DNA from: Candidatus Nitrohelix vancouverensis
Lineage (GTDB): Bacteria > Nitrospinota > Nitrospinia > Nitrospinales > VA-1
Reading direction: 5' to 3'
Length of the DNA stretch: 64,000 nucleotides
NCBI GenBank assembly: GCA_015698305.1
Contig: CP048620.1
Location: 832,557 to 896,556 of the forward strand
Below are positions 25,073 through 33,149 of the stretch, piece by piece. The translations under genes and the position numbers were made by a program. The stretch's first letter is position 1, and the number at the start of each line of letters is the position of its first letter. The notes under the pieces are model-generated. The model searched no databases. It was given only the letters and a program-made list of their open reading frames with translations, and was not told where the DNA came from.

Positions 25073-26848
25073 TCAGGCGCCGTGTTGCGGCGTCGGCGTG
25101 TTGCTTTCGCTCAAAATTCTTTCAACCACTTCGATGAAGTGACCGATGTTCAGCGGTTTGGTGAAGTAGTCGCGAAAACCCATGTCGAGAGATTTTTTAA
25201 TATCCTCTTTCATTGCGTTGGCGCTCAGGGCGACGATGGGTGTGGATGCGATATCTGGATTGCTCTGTATGGCCTGAAAGGCGGACCAGCCGCTCATTCC
25301 GGGTAGATGCAAATCCATCAGGATCAAATCGGGGTGAAAATGTTCAATGATTTTGATTCCGTTTACGGCGTTGGTGGCGGTAATGAGGTGACAGTTTTTC
25401 CTGGACCCGAGAATTTGCCGGACCAGTTCGATGTTGTCCAGATTGTCCTCTATATAGATGATTTTATATTTTTTGTCTCCAGGGCTGGGCGAGGGAATTT
25501 CGGGGACCTGCGTATTCGTGGAGGAGTCGGCGTCGTCGAATCGCCCTTTGGGGAATTCAACCGTGAAGCGGGAGCCGGAGCCCAGCTTGCTTTCAACGCT
25601 GATATCTCCTCCCATCAACTGCATCAGTTGTCGGGTGAAGCCCAGGCCGATGCCGGTTCCTTCGACTTTTTGAGGATCGTCGACCAGGCGCACAAAGGGT
25701 TCGAAGATGGCGGCGCATTGGTCTTCGGGAATTCCTTGTCCCGTGTCGGTCACCTGGATGATGATCGCGTCGTCCCGGTCCTCGCATTCGAGTCGCACGG
25801 TTCCTTCAGGTCGGTTGTATTTGATGGCGTTGGAAACGAGATTGATCAAGACTTGTTTGAATCTTAAATAATCGGCGTGGATCGGGACGTCTCCGCTCTC
25901 GAAATCCGGTTGATAGATTTTCACCTGATTGCTTTTGGCCAGCGGCTGTAAAAACAGGCAGACTTCTTCGATGGCTTTTTTGATATTGAAATGTTCGGGC
26001 TTCAAATCCAGCTTGCCGGATTCGATGCGAGCGAGGTCGAGAATTTCGTTGATCAGTTTTAGCAGGTGTTCCCCGCCGGTCACGATTTTGCTGATATTGT
26101 CCTTGTCGACCGGTTCCAGTTTGTTGGCGAGTTTGATCTGGAGCAACTGGGCAAATCCGAGAATGGAATTCATCGGCGTTCTCAGTTCGTGGCTCATTTG
26201 CGTGAGAAACAGACTTTTGCTCTGGTTGGCTTTGATGGCCCGTTCTTTCTCAAGGGTCAGATCGCTGGTGCGTTGTGCGACCAATCCTTCCAGATTGCGG
26301 TTTTTTTTATCGAGTTCATTGAAGAGGGAATAACTTTCAAGCGAGTTGGCGAGGTATTGGAGAATCAGGGTCGCCAGCTTGTATTTTTCCTTGAGATGAG
26401 GTTCGTTCTGGTTTTTCAAAATTCCGACGAACATGCCTTGGACCCGACTGCCGGTTGCGAGCGCGTGCAGGAGCAAGGGTTCCCCGGACGCGCCGTAGGA
26501 GCTGGAAATCATGCGATTCTGGTTGAGCGCCCAGGAAAAATCGTTGTTTTCAATCGTACGCTGGACTTCTTGTTCGATGTGTGAGGTTTCCGATTCCGGG
26601 CAGCAATAGCTGAGGCTGAAGTCGGAATCCATATCGTCTATCAAATAAAAGGCATGAGCGCTGAAGGGAAGGATTTTATTCAAGGTTTCGGAAGCTTCCT
26701 TGATGCGTTGGGTTGCGTTGCGATGGTCCTTTTGTTTAACGCTTCCCATAGCGCTGATGAGTTCGAGCGCAAAGTACTGCAGGCGAGACATCTCTTCAAA
26801 ATAGGCGATGCGCTCCTCGTTTCGTGTGGTTTCAATTTCCTGGCTCAT
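25073..26848 (-). CDS. Soluble hybrid histidine kinase with receiver
   Basis: This 591-residue protein has no membrane helix. The N-terminal 190 or so residues look like a GAF-type sensor (FSAHAFYLIDDMDSDFSLSYC), then a coiled coil (LDKKNRNLEGLVAQRTSDLTLE is the start) leads into HisKA with the phospho-acceptor in FLTQMSHELRTPMNSILGFAQLL. The ATPase domain has NAIKYN, DTGQGIPEDQ and GTGIGLGFTRQL. A receiver domain ends the protein (about 460-585): IIYIEDNLDNIELV, the phospho-Asp in LILMDLHLPGMSGW, and a lysine in DYFTKPLNIG. There is no output domain. It ends an operon with an HDOD protein and a small partner. A second hybrid kinase at 57390 shares HisKA/receiver style. Confidence 0.93.
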   Translation of the reverse strand: MSQEIETTRNEERIAYFEEMSRLQYFALELISAMGSVKQKDHRNATQRIKEASETLNKILPFSAHAFYLIDDMDSDFSLSYCCPESETSHIEQEVQRTIENNDFSWALNQNRMISSSYGASGEPLLLHALATGSRVQGMFVGILKNQNEPHLKEKYKLATLILQYLANSLESYSLFNELDKKNRNLEGLVAQRTSDLTLEKERAIKANQSKSLFLTQMSHELRTPMNSILGFAQLLQIKLANKLEPVDKDNISKIVTGGEHLLKLINEILDLARIESGKLDLKPEHFNIKKAIEEVCLFLQPLAKSNQVKIYQPDFESGDVPIHADYLRFKQVLINLVSNAIKYNRPEGTVRLECEDRDDAIIIQVTDTGQGIPEDQCAAIFEPFVRLVDDPQKVEGTGIGLGFTRQLMQLMGGDISVESKLGSGSRFTVEFPKGRFDDADSSTNTQVPEIPSPSPGDKKYKIIYIEDNLDNIELVRQILGSRKNCHLITATNAVNGIKIIEHFHPDLILMDLHLPGMSGWSAFQAIQSNPDIASTPIVALSANAMKEDIKKSLDMGFRDYFTKPLNIGHFIEVVERILSESNTPTPQHGA

Positions 26849-26857
26849 AGGTCGACC

Positions 26858-27700
26858 TCACAGCAAAAAATGGACCGATTCTTTATATTGATTTTCCACG
26901 CGTTCAAAAACGGTCTGGATACAGTTGAGCGGCAGGTCCAGGAGTTTCCACGCATTCGTATCGATTGCTGGAATATGGACTTCTCCGCTTTTTCCCAATT
27001 GCAGGCAGTGCGCGATGATGTCGCCCATGTGTACGATGGCCGCCATCGTTTTGTGTTGCGGCGCTTGCGAAGGCGCGTGATGATATTTAACAGCCTCTAT
27101 CAGCGTTTCTGGAAACTTCCAGTTTTCCAGCACCTGGGCGCCGACTTCGCCATGATGGTTGCCTAATAAATGCTCTTCCATTCGGTAGAGCTGTTGGCCG
27201 GACATGCGGTACAGTTCCATCAGGCGATCGGTTTCCTTGGAGAAATTGCAGAACACGACAAGCCGCCCTATTTCGTGAAGGATGCCCGCAATATACATCG
27301 GCTCCGGGTTGCTTTCATGTTTCAGTATCGCCAGCGTGCGGGCGGCAATGCCAGTGGCGATACAATGTTCCCAAAACGCGCTCACTGGAACCACGTCATT
27401 TGAAACCGCGCTGAACTTTTGAATGATGAGGGTTCCGAAAGCAAGGTCGCGGATTTGCTCGGTTCCAACCATAGAGATGGCATGAGAGATCGTTTCGATT
27501 TTTTCATCCAGACTGAAATAACTGCTGTTAACGATCTTCAGTAATCGCGCGGTGAGTCCAACATCCTGGGAGATGATTTCCGCCATGTCGTTGAACGATT
27601 TTCTTGGATCGTCCAGAACGTCGTTTATTTTTTCGAGCAGTTCCGGAGGGGAGAACAGCTGAATCGCTTCGTCGGGAAGGCTGTGAAAATCTATGGTCAT
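26858..27700 (-). CDS. HDOD-domain signalling protein
   Basis: HDOD domains are relatives of HD hydrolases found in bacterial signalling proteins, generally thought to be non-catalytic. This 280-residue protein is a single HDOD domain: SPPELLEKINDVLDD, ISQDVGLTARLLKIVNSSYF, ISHAISMVGTEQIRDLAF, GILHEIGRLV (a variant of HDIGKL) and NHHGEVGAQVLENWKFPETLIEAVKYHH. Five bases separate it from the preceding small gene and nine from the hybrid kinase, so the three form one operon. It may act as the partner or output of that kinase; this is inferred from position. Confidence 0.92.
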   Translation of the reverse strand: MTIDFHSLPDEAIQLFSPPELLEKINDVLDDPRKSFNDMAEIISQDVGLTARLLKIVNSSYFSLDEKIETISHAISMVGTEQIRDLAFGTLIIQKFSAVSNDVVPVSAFWEHCIATGIAARTLAILKHESNPEPMYIAGILHEIGRLVVFCNFSKETDRLMELYRMSGQQLYRMEEHLLGNHHGEVGAQVLENWKFPETLIEAVKYHHAPSQAPQHKTMAAIVHMGDIIAHCLQLGKSGEVHIPAIDTNAWKLLDLPLNCIQTVFERVENQYKESVHFLL

Positions 27701-27705
27701 GTCGA

Positions 27706-28071
27706 CTACTCGCGATCTTTAAGGTTTAACATGTGATGCCGCACAGCTCCCCTGAACAACTGCTGGATCAGCGGTTCCTTCGAGTTGTTATACCTGAACA
27801 ATTGAAGACAGTGTAATTCCGCTTTGGCGATTTCAGGCAAGGGGGTTTCTTCCGGTAGCTGGTAACGAGTTTGTTTGGTTTCTTTAAGCTGACTTGGCGT
27901 TTCGTCGCTTTTTCGTATCGCTACATAAAGGATTCCCCATTTCTTGAAGATACTGCGGTGTTTCTCCTGAATTTGACAACCAGCGGCGAGCAGGGTTCTT
28001 TGGTGGAGGTCTTGTATATCCTCAGCGACCATCATTCCTTCTTTGAGTTCGTCTACATGGATCAGTATCAT
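27706..28071 (-). CDS. Small HD-associated N-terminal-domain protein
   Basis: This 121-residue protein starts ILIHVDELKEGMMVAEDIQD, then TLLAAGCQIQEKHRSIFKKWGILYVAI. This matches the DUF3391-like beta segment that normally precedes HD-GYP or HDOD domains in single proteins (LKPGMVLAEDI, LL..G..I...H...L...GI..V.I). Here it is a separate gene immediately before the HDOD gene, so it looks like a split version of such a protein. It is the first gene of the operon that continues with the HDOD protein and hybrid kinase. Confidence 0.72.
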   Translation of the reverse strand: MILIHVDELKEGMMVAEDIQDLHQRTLLAAGCQIQEKHRSIFKKWGILYVAIRKSDETPSQLKETKQTRYQLPEETPLPEIAKAELHCLQLFRYNNSKEPLIQQLFRGAVRHHMLNLKDRE

Positions 28072-28301
28072 AAATACGTAATTTTAAATGGTATCTGTTG
28101 ATTCGGTCATGAAGCAATCATCATTCATTATAATAGTAGTATAAACTTTTTTTTTGGTTGAGGGAAATTATGAGCGCTAATTTAAAGGGATGCAGAACAG
28201 TTCAGCGTAATTTTCCGGTAAAAGGGAGGTGGAGAGGCCGGTTTGGGCTTGGAGCTGGGGATTGGAGGCTAGATGCTGGGGATTAGAATCGGAATTGGGA
28301 T

Positions 28302-29369
28302 TCAAACAAAATTATAGGCGAAGCATCCGCTGGAACAGCGCACCATATAGTGCGGGCAGGAGCGGCAGGGTTCCTTGACCTTGGTTTCTTCAAAGACGGT
28401 GTTGAGGAATTTCGAACCCATGCGCGCGGTGGCGATGCTGTTGACTTCCTTGAAATCGCCGATATTGCCGAGCTTGAGGTTATGAAAGGGGAAACAGTTG
28501 AAACAGTCGCCCTTGCCGTCGATATCCATCGGACTGCCGTCGGCGCAACCGAAATACAAATCCTGTTGGCCCCAGGTTTCCATCGCCGGGGTCTGTTTGA
28601 ATCCGTGATAGTAAAAACGCTCGGCGAGATGCATTTCGTCTTCCTGAATATCGTCGAGAAAGCAGGGCGGAAAGGAGCAGTCGAAACGGAAACACATCTG
28701 CGGATATTTTTTGAGCATGGCAAACATGACGCGCCCAGCGGCGGGATAGTCCCGGATTGGCAAGTAGGCGTTGGATTCTCCGCCGACGATGGGAAAGGCC
28801 GGGCTGACACGGATGCGGTACATCTGGTCGCGCGGCAATCCGGCGTTCTGATAAATTGCGTCGATCTCTCTGCACTGGGCGGAGAGGTCCTGATTTTTTG
28901 AGTACAGGTTGATGCTGAAAGTGACGCTGAAGCCGTTCACGCGCAGAAGCGTTTCTGCAATTTCCTGACAGCGCTGGTGATTTTTTTCGGAAATGTTTTC
29001 GCGCGTCTGCCAGTTCAGGAGTACGGCGAAATAAATTTTGCGCAAGCGCGCTCCGTTGGGCCCGGCGATGCTGACCAACAGGTCCAGCGCCTTTTCGCTC
29101 ATCAAACCATTGGTGAACAGGCCGAGAGAAGCGCCGGGCGTGATCGCTTCGTAGGTCAACTTCATCATTTCGACGAAACGCGGGTGCAGGGTGGGCTCGC
29201 CGCCCATGAAATTGATCACCGGAGCCTTGCTGACTTTGGGCAGAAGCTCCTTGGCAAAGAAGTCGAAGTCCATGGTTTTTTCCGGCGACTTCACGGTCTC
29301 TTCCATGTACTCATCTGCGAAGCAGTAATTGCATTTCAGGTTGCAATAGCTATTCAGTATGATATTCAT
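28302..29369 (-). CDS. Radical SAM protein with C-terminal Cys-rich region
   Basis: This 355-residue radical SAM enzyme has the cluster motif CNLKCNYCF at residues 9-17. The GGEPTLHP motif follows (about residue 56). The C-terminal third is rich in cysteines (CADGSPMDIDGKGDCFNCF, then EPCRSCPHYMVRCSSGCFAY), which resembles a SPASM-type domain binding additional iron-sulfur clusters. SPASM proteins modify peptides or proteins (for example maturases). No precursor-peptide gene is evident next to it, and the neighbours (HDOD operon, DsrE-like gene) give no clue. The substrate is unknown. Confidence 0.85.
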   Translation of the reverse strand: MNIILNSYCNLKCNYCFADEYMEETVKSPEKTMDFDFFAKELLPKVSKAPVINFMGGEPTLHPRFVEMMKLTYEAITPGASLGLFTNGLMSEKALDLLVSIAGPNGARLRKIYFAVLLNWQTRENISEKNHQRCQEIAETLLRVNGFSVTFSINLYSKNQDLSAQCREIDAIYQNAGLPRDQMYRIRVSPAFPIVGGESNAYLPIRDYPAAGRVMFAMLKKYPQMCFRFDCSFPPCFLDDIQEDEMHLAERFYYHGFKQTPAMETWGQQDLYFGCADGSPMDIDGKGDCFNCFPFHNLKLGNIGDFKEVNSIATARMGSKFLNTVFEETKVKEPCRSCPHYMVRCSSGCFAYNFV

Positions 29370-29604
29370 GAAAGTCCTCTATTTAGGGGCGAAGCGCTTG
29401 CGTTTTCAATCAAGCCAGAGGCTCGACGCCCTACAGCGTCGCCACGCATCGGGTCGGTCGGGCCTCGCGCCAGTCGCGAGCTATATGCATACAGTCTAGA
29501 TATTTATCCTACCATTTATAGGATTAATCCTACAACAGGGATTTTCATGAAATGAAGGGTTTTTGGCGAGAGATTTATCGCGATTGGCTGGGAAGGGCGC
29601 GCTT
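29370..29604. other. Gene-free stretch after the DsrE-like gene
   Basis: These bases lie upstream of the radical SAM gene and beyond the DsrE terminator. I see no coding frame; it presumably includes the promoter of the radical SAM gene. A GTCGCCACGC / GCGTCG-rich short palindromic stretch is visible near 29430-29470, but no structure I can name. Confidence 0.4.
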
Positions 29605-29642
29605 AAAAAACGGCGACAGATTTTTTTAAAAATCTGCCGCCG
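29605..29642 (-). terminator. Rho-independent terminator of the DsrE-like gene
   Basis: On the minus strand CGGCGGCAGATTTTT and AAAAATCTGTCGCCG form a 15-bp stem with one wobble position and a two-base loop, followed by TTTTTTAAG. It lies about 73 bp after the stop at 29715. Confidence 0.8.
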
Positions 29643-29697
29643 CTTGCATTAAAACCGGGCGACTGTTCTTTAGAAAAATCTGCCGCCGCTTGCATCC
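29628..29697. repeat. 46-bp period direct repeat overlapping the terminator
   Basis: AAAAATCTGCCGCCGCTTGC starts at 29628 and again at 29674, and both copies are followed by AT. The first copy contains one arm of the terminator stem, so that arm has been duplicated toward the gene. Confidence 0.75.
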
Positions 29698-29714
29698 ATA
29701 CAAATTGCTAGGAC

Positions 29715-30170
29715 TCAGGGCTTGATGTAGATATAACCCTGTTCCTGCAGATCGGCGATGCGTTTGACCGCCACCGGATGCTCGGTGGGCAGGAAACCGG
29801 GAACAAGGGAATCCAGAGGCTTGTTGAATAATTTCATGGAGACCTGGCACATCTCCGGTTGCGCCCCCTTGTCGAGAATCAGCTTCAGACGACTGACCAG
29901 GGTCGGGTCCGCCAGTTCCTTGTCGAATAAATTCAGCGCAGGACCGTGCACCACCACGACCACGTCGATCTTGTCCGGTCCGCCCTCCGCGTCGATATGC
30001 TTGTTGACCAGCGCCATGGCGTATTTCACCAGCTCCACATCGGCGCTGTCGATATGGTAAAGCACTTTCAGTTTTCCATCGGGGCCGCGATGCTCGGCGG
30101 CGGCGCTGGCGCCAGTTGCGCTGGACAGGGCGAGAACCAGACCCAGAAAAAACGTCATCAGGAATTTCAT
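29715..30170 (-). CDS. Periplasmic DsrE/DsrF-like protein
   Basis: This 151-residue protein has a signal peptide (MKFLMTFFLGLVLALSSATGASA, cleavage near ASA-AA). The mature part resembles DsrE-family small sulfur-relay folds: KVLYHIDSADVELVKYAMALVNKHI, then VVVVVHGPALNLF and KGAQPEMCQVSMK, which places one cysteine at the family position. Exported DsrE-like proteins occur in several sulfur- and nitrogen-cycle bacteria; function is not settled. It has its own terminator and stands alone. Confidence 0.82.
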   Translation of the reverse strand: MKFLMTFFLGLVLALSSATGASAAAEHRGPDGKLKVLYHIDSADVELVKYAMALVNKHIDAEGGPDKIDVVVVVHGPALNLFDKELADPTLVSRLKLILDKGAQPEMCQVSMKLFNKPLDSLVPGFLPTEHPVAVKRIADLQEQGYIYIKP

Positions 30171-30338
30171 AATGCCTCCAGTTCAGTATAAAAAAATCAG
30201 GATTGATTCCATTATTTTACAGAGTTTAAAAGGCGAAAGGGGAAATATCATGAGAGATCGCAGCGCCGCCGATTGCTGGCCATATTTTGAAATTTATTGA
30301 TAAGATGAAAAAATAATTTTGATTAGCGGAGTTGGAAA

Positions 30339-30647
30339 ATGCTTCCCAAAAATAGACCGCCCACCCATCCCGGCGAAATGTTGCTTCTGGAGTTTCTGGA
30401 ACCTGCCAAACTCACGCAGACGGAATTGGCGCGTCACCTGAACTGGTCCTTTGCCCGCCTCAATGAAATCATCAACGGCAAACGCGGCGTCACCGCCGAC
30501 TCGGCGCTTTCTTTAGGCGAAGCCTTTGGCACAGGCCCGGAATTCTGGCTCAACCTGCAACGCAACTGGGATTTGTGGCACAGCCGAAAAAAGCATCGCC
30601 CTGTCGCCAAACTACAAATTAAATCACGCGGCAAGGTTTCTGCGTAA
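30339..30647 (+). CDS. higA: HigA-type antitoxin, no toxin partner visible
   Basis: This 102-residue protein matches the HigA/VapI family: RPPTHPGEMLLLEFLEPAKLTQTELARHLN, then INGKRGVTADSALSLGEAFGTGPEFWLNLQRNWDLW, which is the family core. HigA antitoxins bind DNA with an XRE domain and neutralise HigB, normally encoded just upstream. The upstream gap to the DsrE-like gene (about 168 bp) is too short for a HigB gene of about 90 residues, and none follows. It is therefore an orphan, perhaps a remnant or a free regulator. Confidence 0.88.
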   Translation: MLPKNRPPTHPGEMLLLEFLEPAKLTQTELARHLNWSFARLNEIINGKRGVTADSALSLGEAFGTGPEFWLNLQRNWDLWHSRKKHRPVAKLQIKSRGKVSA

Positions 30648-30715
30648 CCTTTCCCTTTAATTTGAACGCTGAGAGCGTTAGCCTGTTCGGGAAACGAATT
30701 ATCAAGGGTAATAAA

Positions 30716-31330
30716 ATGTCCGATTGTTGCAGTCTGGAAAATGAAGAATTCAGCCAATTGCGCGGCAAGCAACGCCGCGCACTGGTCATTGTCTTGTGGA
30801 TCAACGGCCTCATGTTTTTGTTCGAGTTCGCCGCAGGAATACTGGCCAACTCCTCCGCCCTGCTCGCCGACTCCCTCGACATGCTCGGCGACTTCCTCAC
30901 CTACAGCCTGAGCATTTATGTGCTGGCGCGCAACGATACCTGGCAAGCCGGAGCCGCCCTGTTCAAGGGAATCATTCAAGCCCTGTTTGCCGTCGGCGTG
31001 ATTTATGAAGTGATCGACAAGCTCCTGCACGGCGGCGAACCCTCCGGCCTCCTCATGGGCGGCGCCGGAACCATTGCGCTCATCGCCAACAGCCTGTGCC
31101 TGCTGATCTTGATGAAACACCGCGACGACAACCTCAACATGCAATCCGTCTGGCTGTGTTCGCGCAACGACGTGATCGGCAACGTCGGCGTGCTCGTCGC
31201 CGCAGTCCTGGTCTACTTCACCGGCTCGTCCCTGCCCGACATCGCCGTCGGAGCATTGATAGCCGCCATCTTCCTGCGCACCGCCTTTTTCATCATCACC
31301 AGCGCCCTGAAACAAATCCGCGCGAACTAG
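30716..31330 (+). CDS. CDF-like cation transporter
   Basis: This 204-residue inner-membrane protein has about six hydrophobic helices and no cytoplasmic C-terminal domain, so it is a short cation diffusion facilitator. In helix 2, NSSALLADSLDMLGDFLTY carries the metal-site acidic residues, and in helix 5, SRNDVIGNVGVLVAAVLV. Usual CDF proteins have HxxxD and DxxxD at these sites; here the histidine is replaced by aspartate or asparagine, so metal choice may differ. I start at ATG 30716 (MSDCCSLENEE) after AAGGG; the frame is open to 30662. A Cys-Cys pair is at the N-terminus. Confidence 0.82.
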   Translation: MSDCCSLENEEFSQLRGKQRRALVIVLWINGLMFLFEFAAGILANSSALLADSLDMLGDFLTYSLSIYVLARNDTWQAGAALFKGIIQALFAVGVIYEVIDKLLHGGEPSGLLMGGAGTIALIANSLCLLILMKHRDDNLNMQSVWLCSRNDVIGNVGVLVAAVLVYFTGSSLPDIAVGALIAAIFLRTAFFIITSALKQIRAN

Positions 31331-31479
31331 TTTTCAAACAGCGGGGGATTTTATCTTTTGGAGTAGGTTTAAAAATGAAGACAATAGTTAGTAATAATTA
31401 AGTAAAAGGGGGCTATTGTTAGGAGCACATCCTCAAATTGATAATATCTTGAACATCCAGGAAGGTAGGCTGATAATTT

Positions 31480-31971
31480 ATGTTTGGATCTATATTTTCA
31501 ATTAATAATATAAAAGACCAAAAAAGACATTTAGATTGTCAAGTTGGTGAATCTCGTTGGCATATTGAACTGTCTAATTATGATTTATCTGCTGATTTTT
31601 TAAAGTCTGACATTTATTTCGATAATATTTATCGGGTTGACTTAAGTAGTCTGTGCATCTTTAGTGATGTTGAATTAAAAAATAAGAATTATGAACTAGG
31701 CAATCTTTTTAATTTTGATAAATCTAAATATATTGGGACTATCGTAGTTGAAATGTCACTAGAAAAAGAGAAGCATTTAGACATATTAATTACGTTAATT
31801 GTACCTAAATTAGACTTTGACCAAATCTGGATGGACTTAAGCCATAATCAGATTGAAGGAGTGTTATTAAGGACAAAAAATAATACTAAGAATTATGATT
31901 CGAATGGCAAATTTTTAGGGTTGGAAGGGGAAGCGTTATTTTCAATATCCTCTATGAATATGAATTATTAA
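31480..31971 (+). CDS. AT-rich orphan gene
   Basis: This 163-residue protein has no signal peptide or membrane segment. Its sequence is rich in Asn, Lys, Ile and Asp (LDCQVGESRWHIELSNYDLS, then KSKYIGTIVVEMSLEKEKH), and the DNA is strongly AT-rich compared with the flanking transporter. I do not recognise it. A weak AGG lies 13-16 bases before the ATG. Its position immediately upstream of a toxin-antitoxin pair, in an AT-rich patch, suggests recent acquisition. Confidence 0.55.
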   Translation: MFGSIFSINNIKDQKRHLDCQVGESRWHIELSNYDLSADFLKSDIYFDNIYRVDLSSLCIFSDVELKNKNYELGNLFNFDKSKYIGTIVVEMSLEKEKHLDILITLIVPKLDFDQIWMDLSHNQIEGVLLRTKNNTKNYDSNGKFLGLEGEALFSISSMNMNY

Positions 31972-32009
31972 ATTAATAGCCAATATAATGTTTTAAAAAA
32001 CATATGTTC

Positions 32010-32039
32010 TTGACAGCATATTATTATTGTGTGCATAAT
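32010..32039 (+). promoter_or_regulatory. Promoter of the toxin-antitoxin pair
   Basis: TTGACA (32010-32015), an 18-bp spacer and CATAAT (32034-32039) form a strong sigma-70-like promoter. The toxin ATG at 32045 is only 5 bp after the -10 box, so transcription would start at or next to the start codon and the mRNA would be nearly leaderless. Confidence 0.55.
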
Positions 32040-32044
32040 AGCTT

Positions 32045-32407
32045 ATGGAATGGAAGGTTGAGTTTCACGATCTTTTCGAGCCAGAGTTTGACGCGCTTAC
32101 CGAAGATGTTCAGGATGAGATTCTGGCGCTTGGTAAATTGCTCAGAAGATTTGGTCCGCATTTGGAAAGGCCGCATGTTGGCTCTTTGAAAGAATCAAAG
32201 CACGCCAATTTGAAAGAACTCCGTTTCAATGCGGATGATGGCGTATGGCGGGTTGCTTTTGCTTTTGATCCCAAGCGTAAAGCCATCTTATTGGTGGCGG
32301 GAGATAAGTCGGGAAAAAGTAAAACGGCATTCTATAAAAGACTGATAAAAAAAGCGGATAAACGGTTTGATGCGCATCTCGAAGAATTAAAAGCCAAAAG
32401 GAAATAA
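32045..32407 (+). CDS. RelE/HigB-type toxin (Gp49-like)
   Basis: This 120-residue protein resembles the RelE/ParE-superfamily toxins of the phage-derived Gp49/HigB (DUF891) group: MEWKVEFHDLFEPEFDALTED, then RPHVGSLKESKHANLKELRFNADDGVWRVAFAF and KAILLVAGDKSGKSKTAFYKRLIKKADKRF. Such toxins cleave mRNA at the ribosome. The toxin comes first, four bases before the XRE antitoxin gene, which is the HigBA order. Confidence 0.88.
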   Translation: MEWKVEFHDLFEPEFDALTEDVQDEILALGKLLRRFGPHLERPHVGSLKESKHANLKELRFNADDGVWRVAFAFDPKRKAILLVAGDKSGKSKTAFYKRLIKKADKRFDAHLEELKAKRK

Positions 32408-32411
32408 GGTC

Positions 32412-32777
32412 ATGGGAAGCAATTTGGATGAAAAAATCAAAAAACTGAGTAAAAAGCGTCAGAAGAAAATCGCCGCGCGCTTTGAAGCGCTGGAGGCGGA
32501 GGAGCTGACCCTGCGTGACCTGCGCAAGGCCAGCCGGATGACTCAAAAAGCTGTGGCTAAGAAATTGAATATCAGCCAGGACAATGTTTCACGACTGGAA
32601 TCCCGTTCGGACGTATTGTTATCGACGCTGAAGTCTTATGTGCAATCGCTGGGCGGAAACTTGAGTCTGATGGCAGAGTTCCCGGACAGACCGCCCGTAT
32701 CTATAACGGGATTTTCTGTACTGGTAGATAAAAAAACACCAAAGCCGAAATCACGCACAGCGGCCCAGCGTCGTTAG
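32412..32777 (+). CDS. XRE-type antitoxin partner
   Basis: This 121-residue protein has a helix-turn-helix at about 45-100: LRDLRKASRMTQKAVAKKLNISQDN, then VSRLESRSDVLLSTLKSYVQSLGG. This is the usual antitoxin type paired with Gp49-like toxins. It starts 4 bp after the toxin stop with AAGG just upstream. It probably represses its own promoter (32010-32039) and binds the toxin. The C-terminal KPKSRTAAQRR tail is basic. Confidence 0.88.
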   Translation: MGSNLDEKIKKLSKKRQKKIAARFEALEAEELTLRDLRKASRMTQKAVAKKLNISQDNVSRLESRSDVLLSTLKSYVQSLGGNLSLMAEFPDRPPVSITGFSVLVDKKTPKPKSRTAAQRR

Positions 32778-32782
32778 GGGTT

Positions 32783-32840
32783 TCATGAAAGTCTCTGGAT
32801 TGCTTCGTCGCCCTTGGTTCCTCGCAATGACGGTCGCATA
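32783..32840. repeat. Dispersed TGGATTGCTTCGTCGC repeat
   Basis: TTTCATGAAAGTCTCTGGAT followed by TGCTTCGTCGC and then TTCCTCGCAATGACG matches the unit near 4200-4245. It lies directly after the antitoxin gene. Confidence 0.7.
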
Positions 32841-32989
32841 AATACTTCCTCTGCCATCCCCCTTCCGTCTTATTCCTTGTAATTTTTGCGCTTATTTGAA
32901 AAAATCATCGTTTTTGGGGTCGGGATCGGCGCGTTATGAGGCGGGATTGCGGGGTGTGGCTGAAAGGGACGATTTGAGAGCGGTTTGCA

Positions 32990-33018
32990 TTGACATTTCT
33001 AACGGGGAATCCTAGAAT
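32990..33018 (+). promoter_or_regulatory. Sigma-70-type promoter before the NuoF-like gene
   Basis: TTGACA (32990-32995), an exact 17-bp spacer and TAGAAT (33013-33018). Transcription would start near 33025, giving a 5' UTR of about 125 bases. A perfect GC-rich palindrome, GGAAGCGCGCTTCC (33107-33120), sits in that leader. A good AAGGAG ribosome-binding site precedes the ATG. Confidence 0.7.
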
Positions 33019-33149
33019 AGCTGGCATTTCGTTATCATTTATGAGAAATTAAAGTGTTGGGTCCGAATGAACATTCCGGCCTGGCTCTGGTTCTATGAAA
33101 TTTAATGGAAGCGCGCTTCCTCTAAGTGAATATTTAAGGAGATTGTTTC

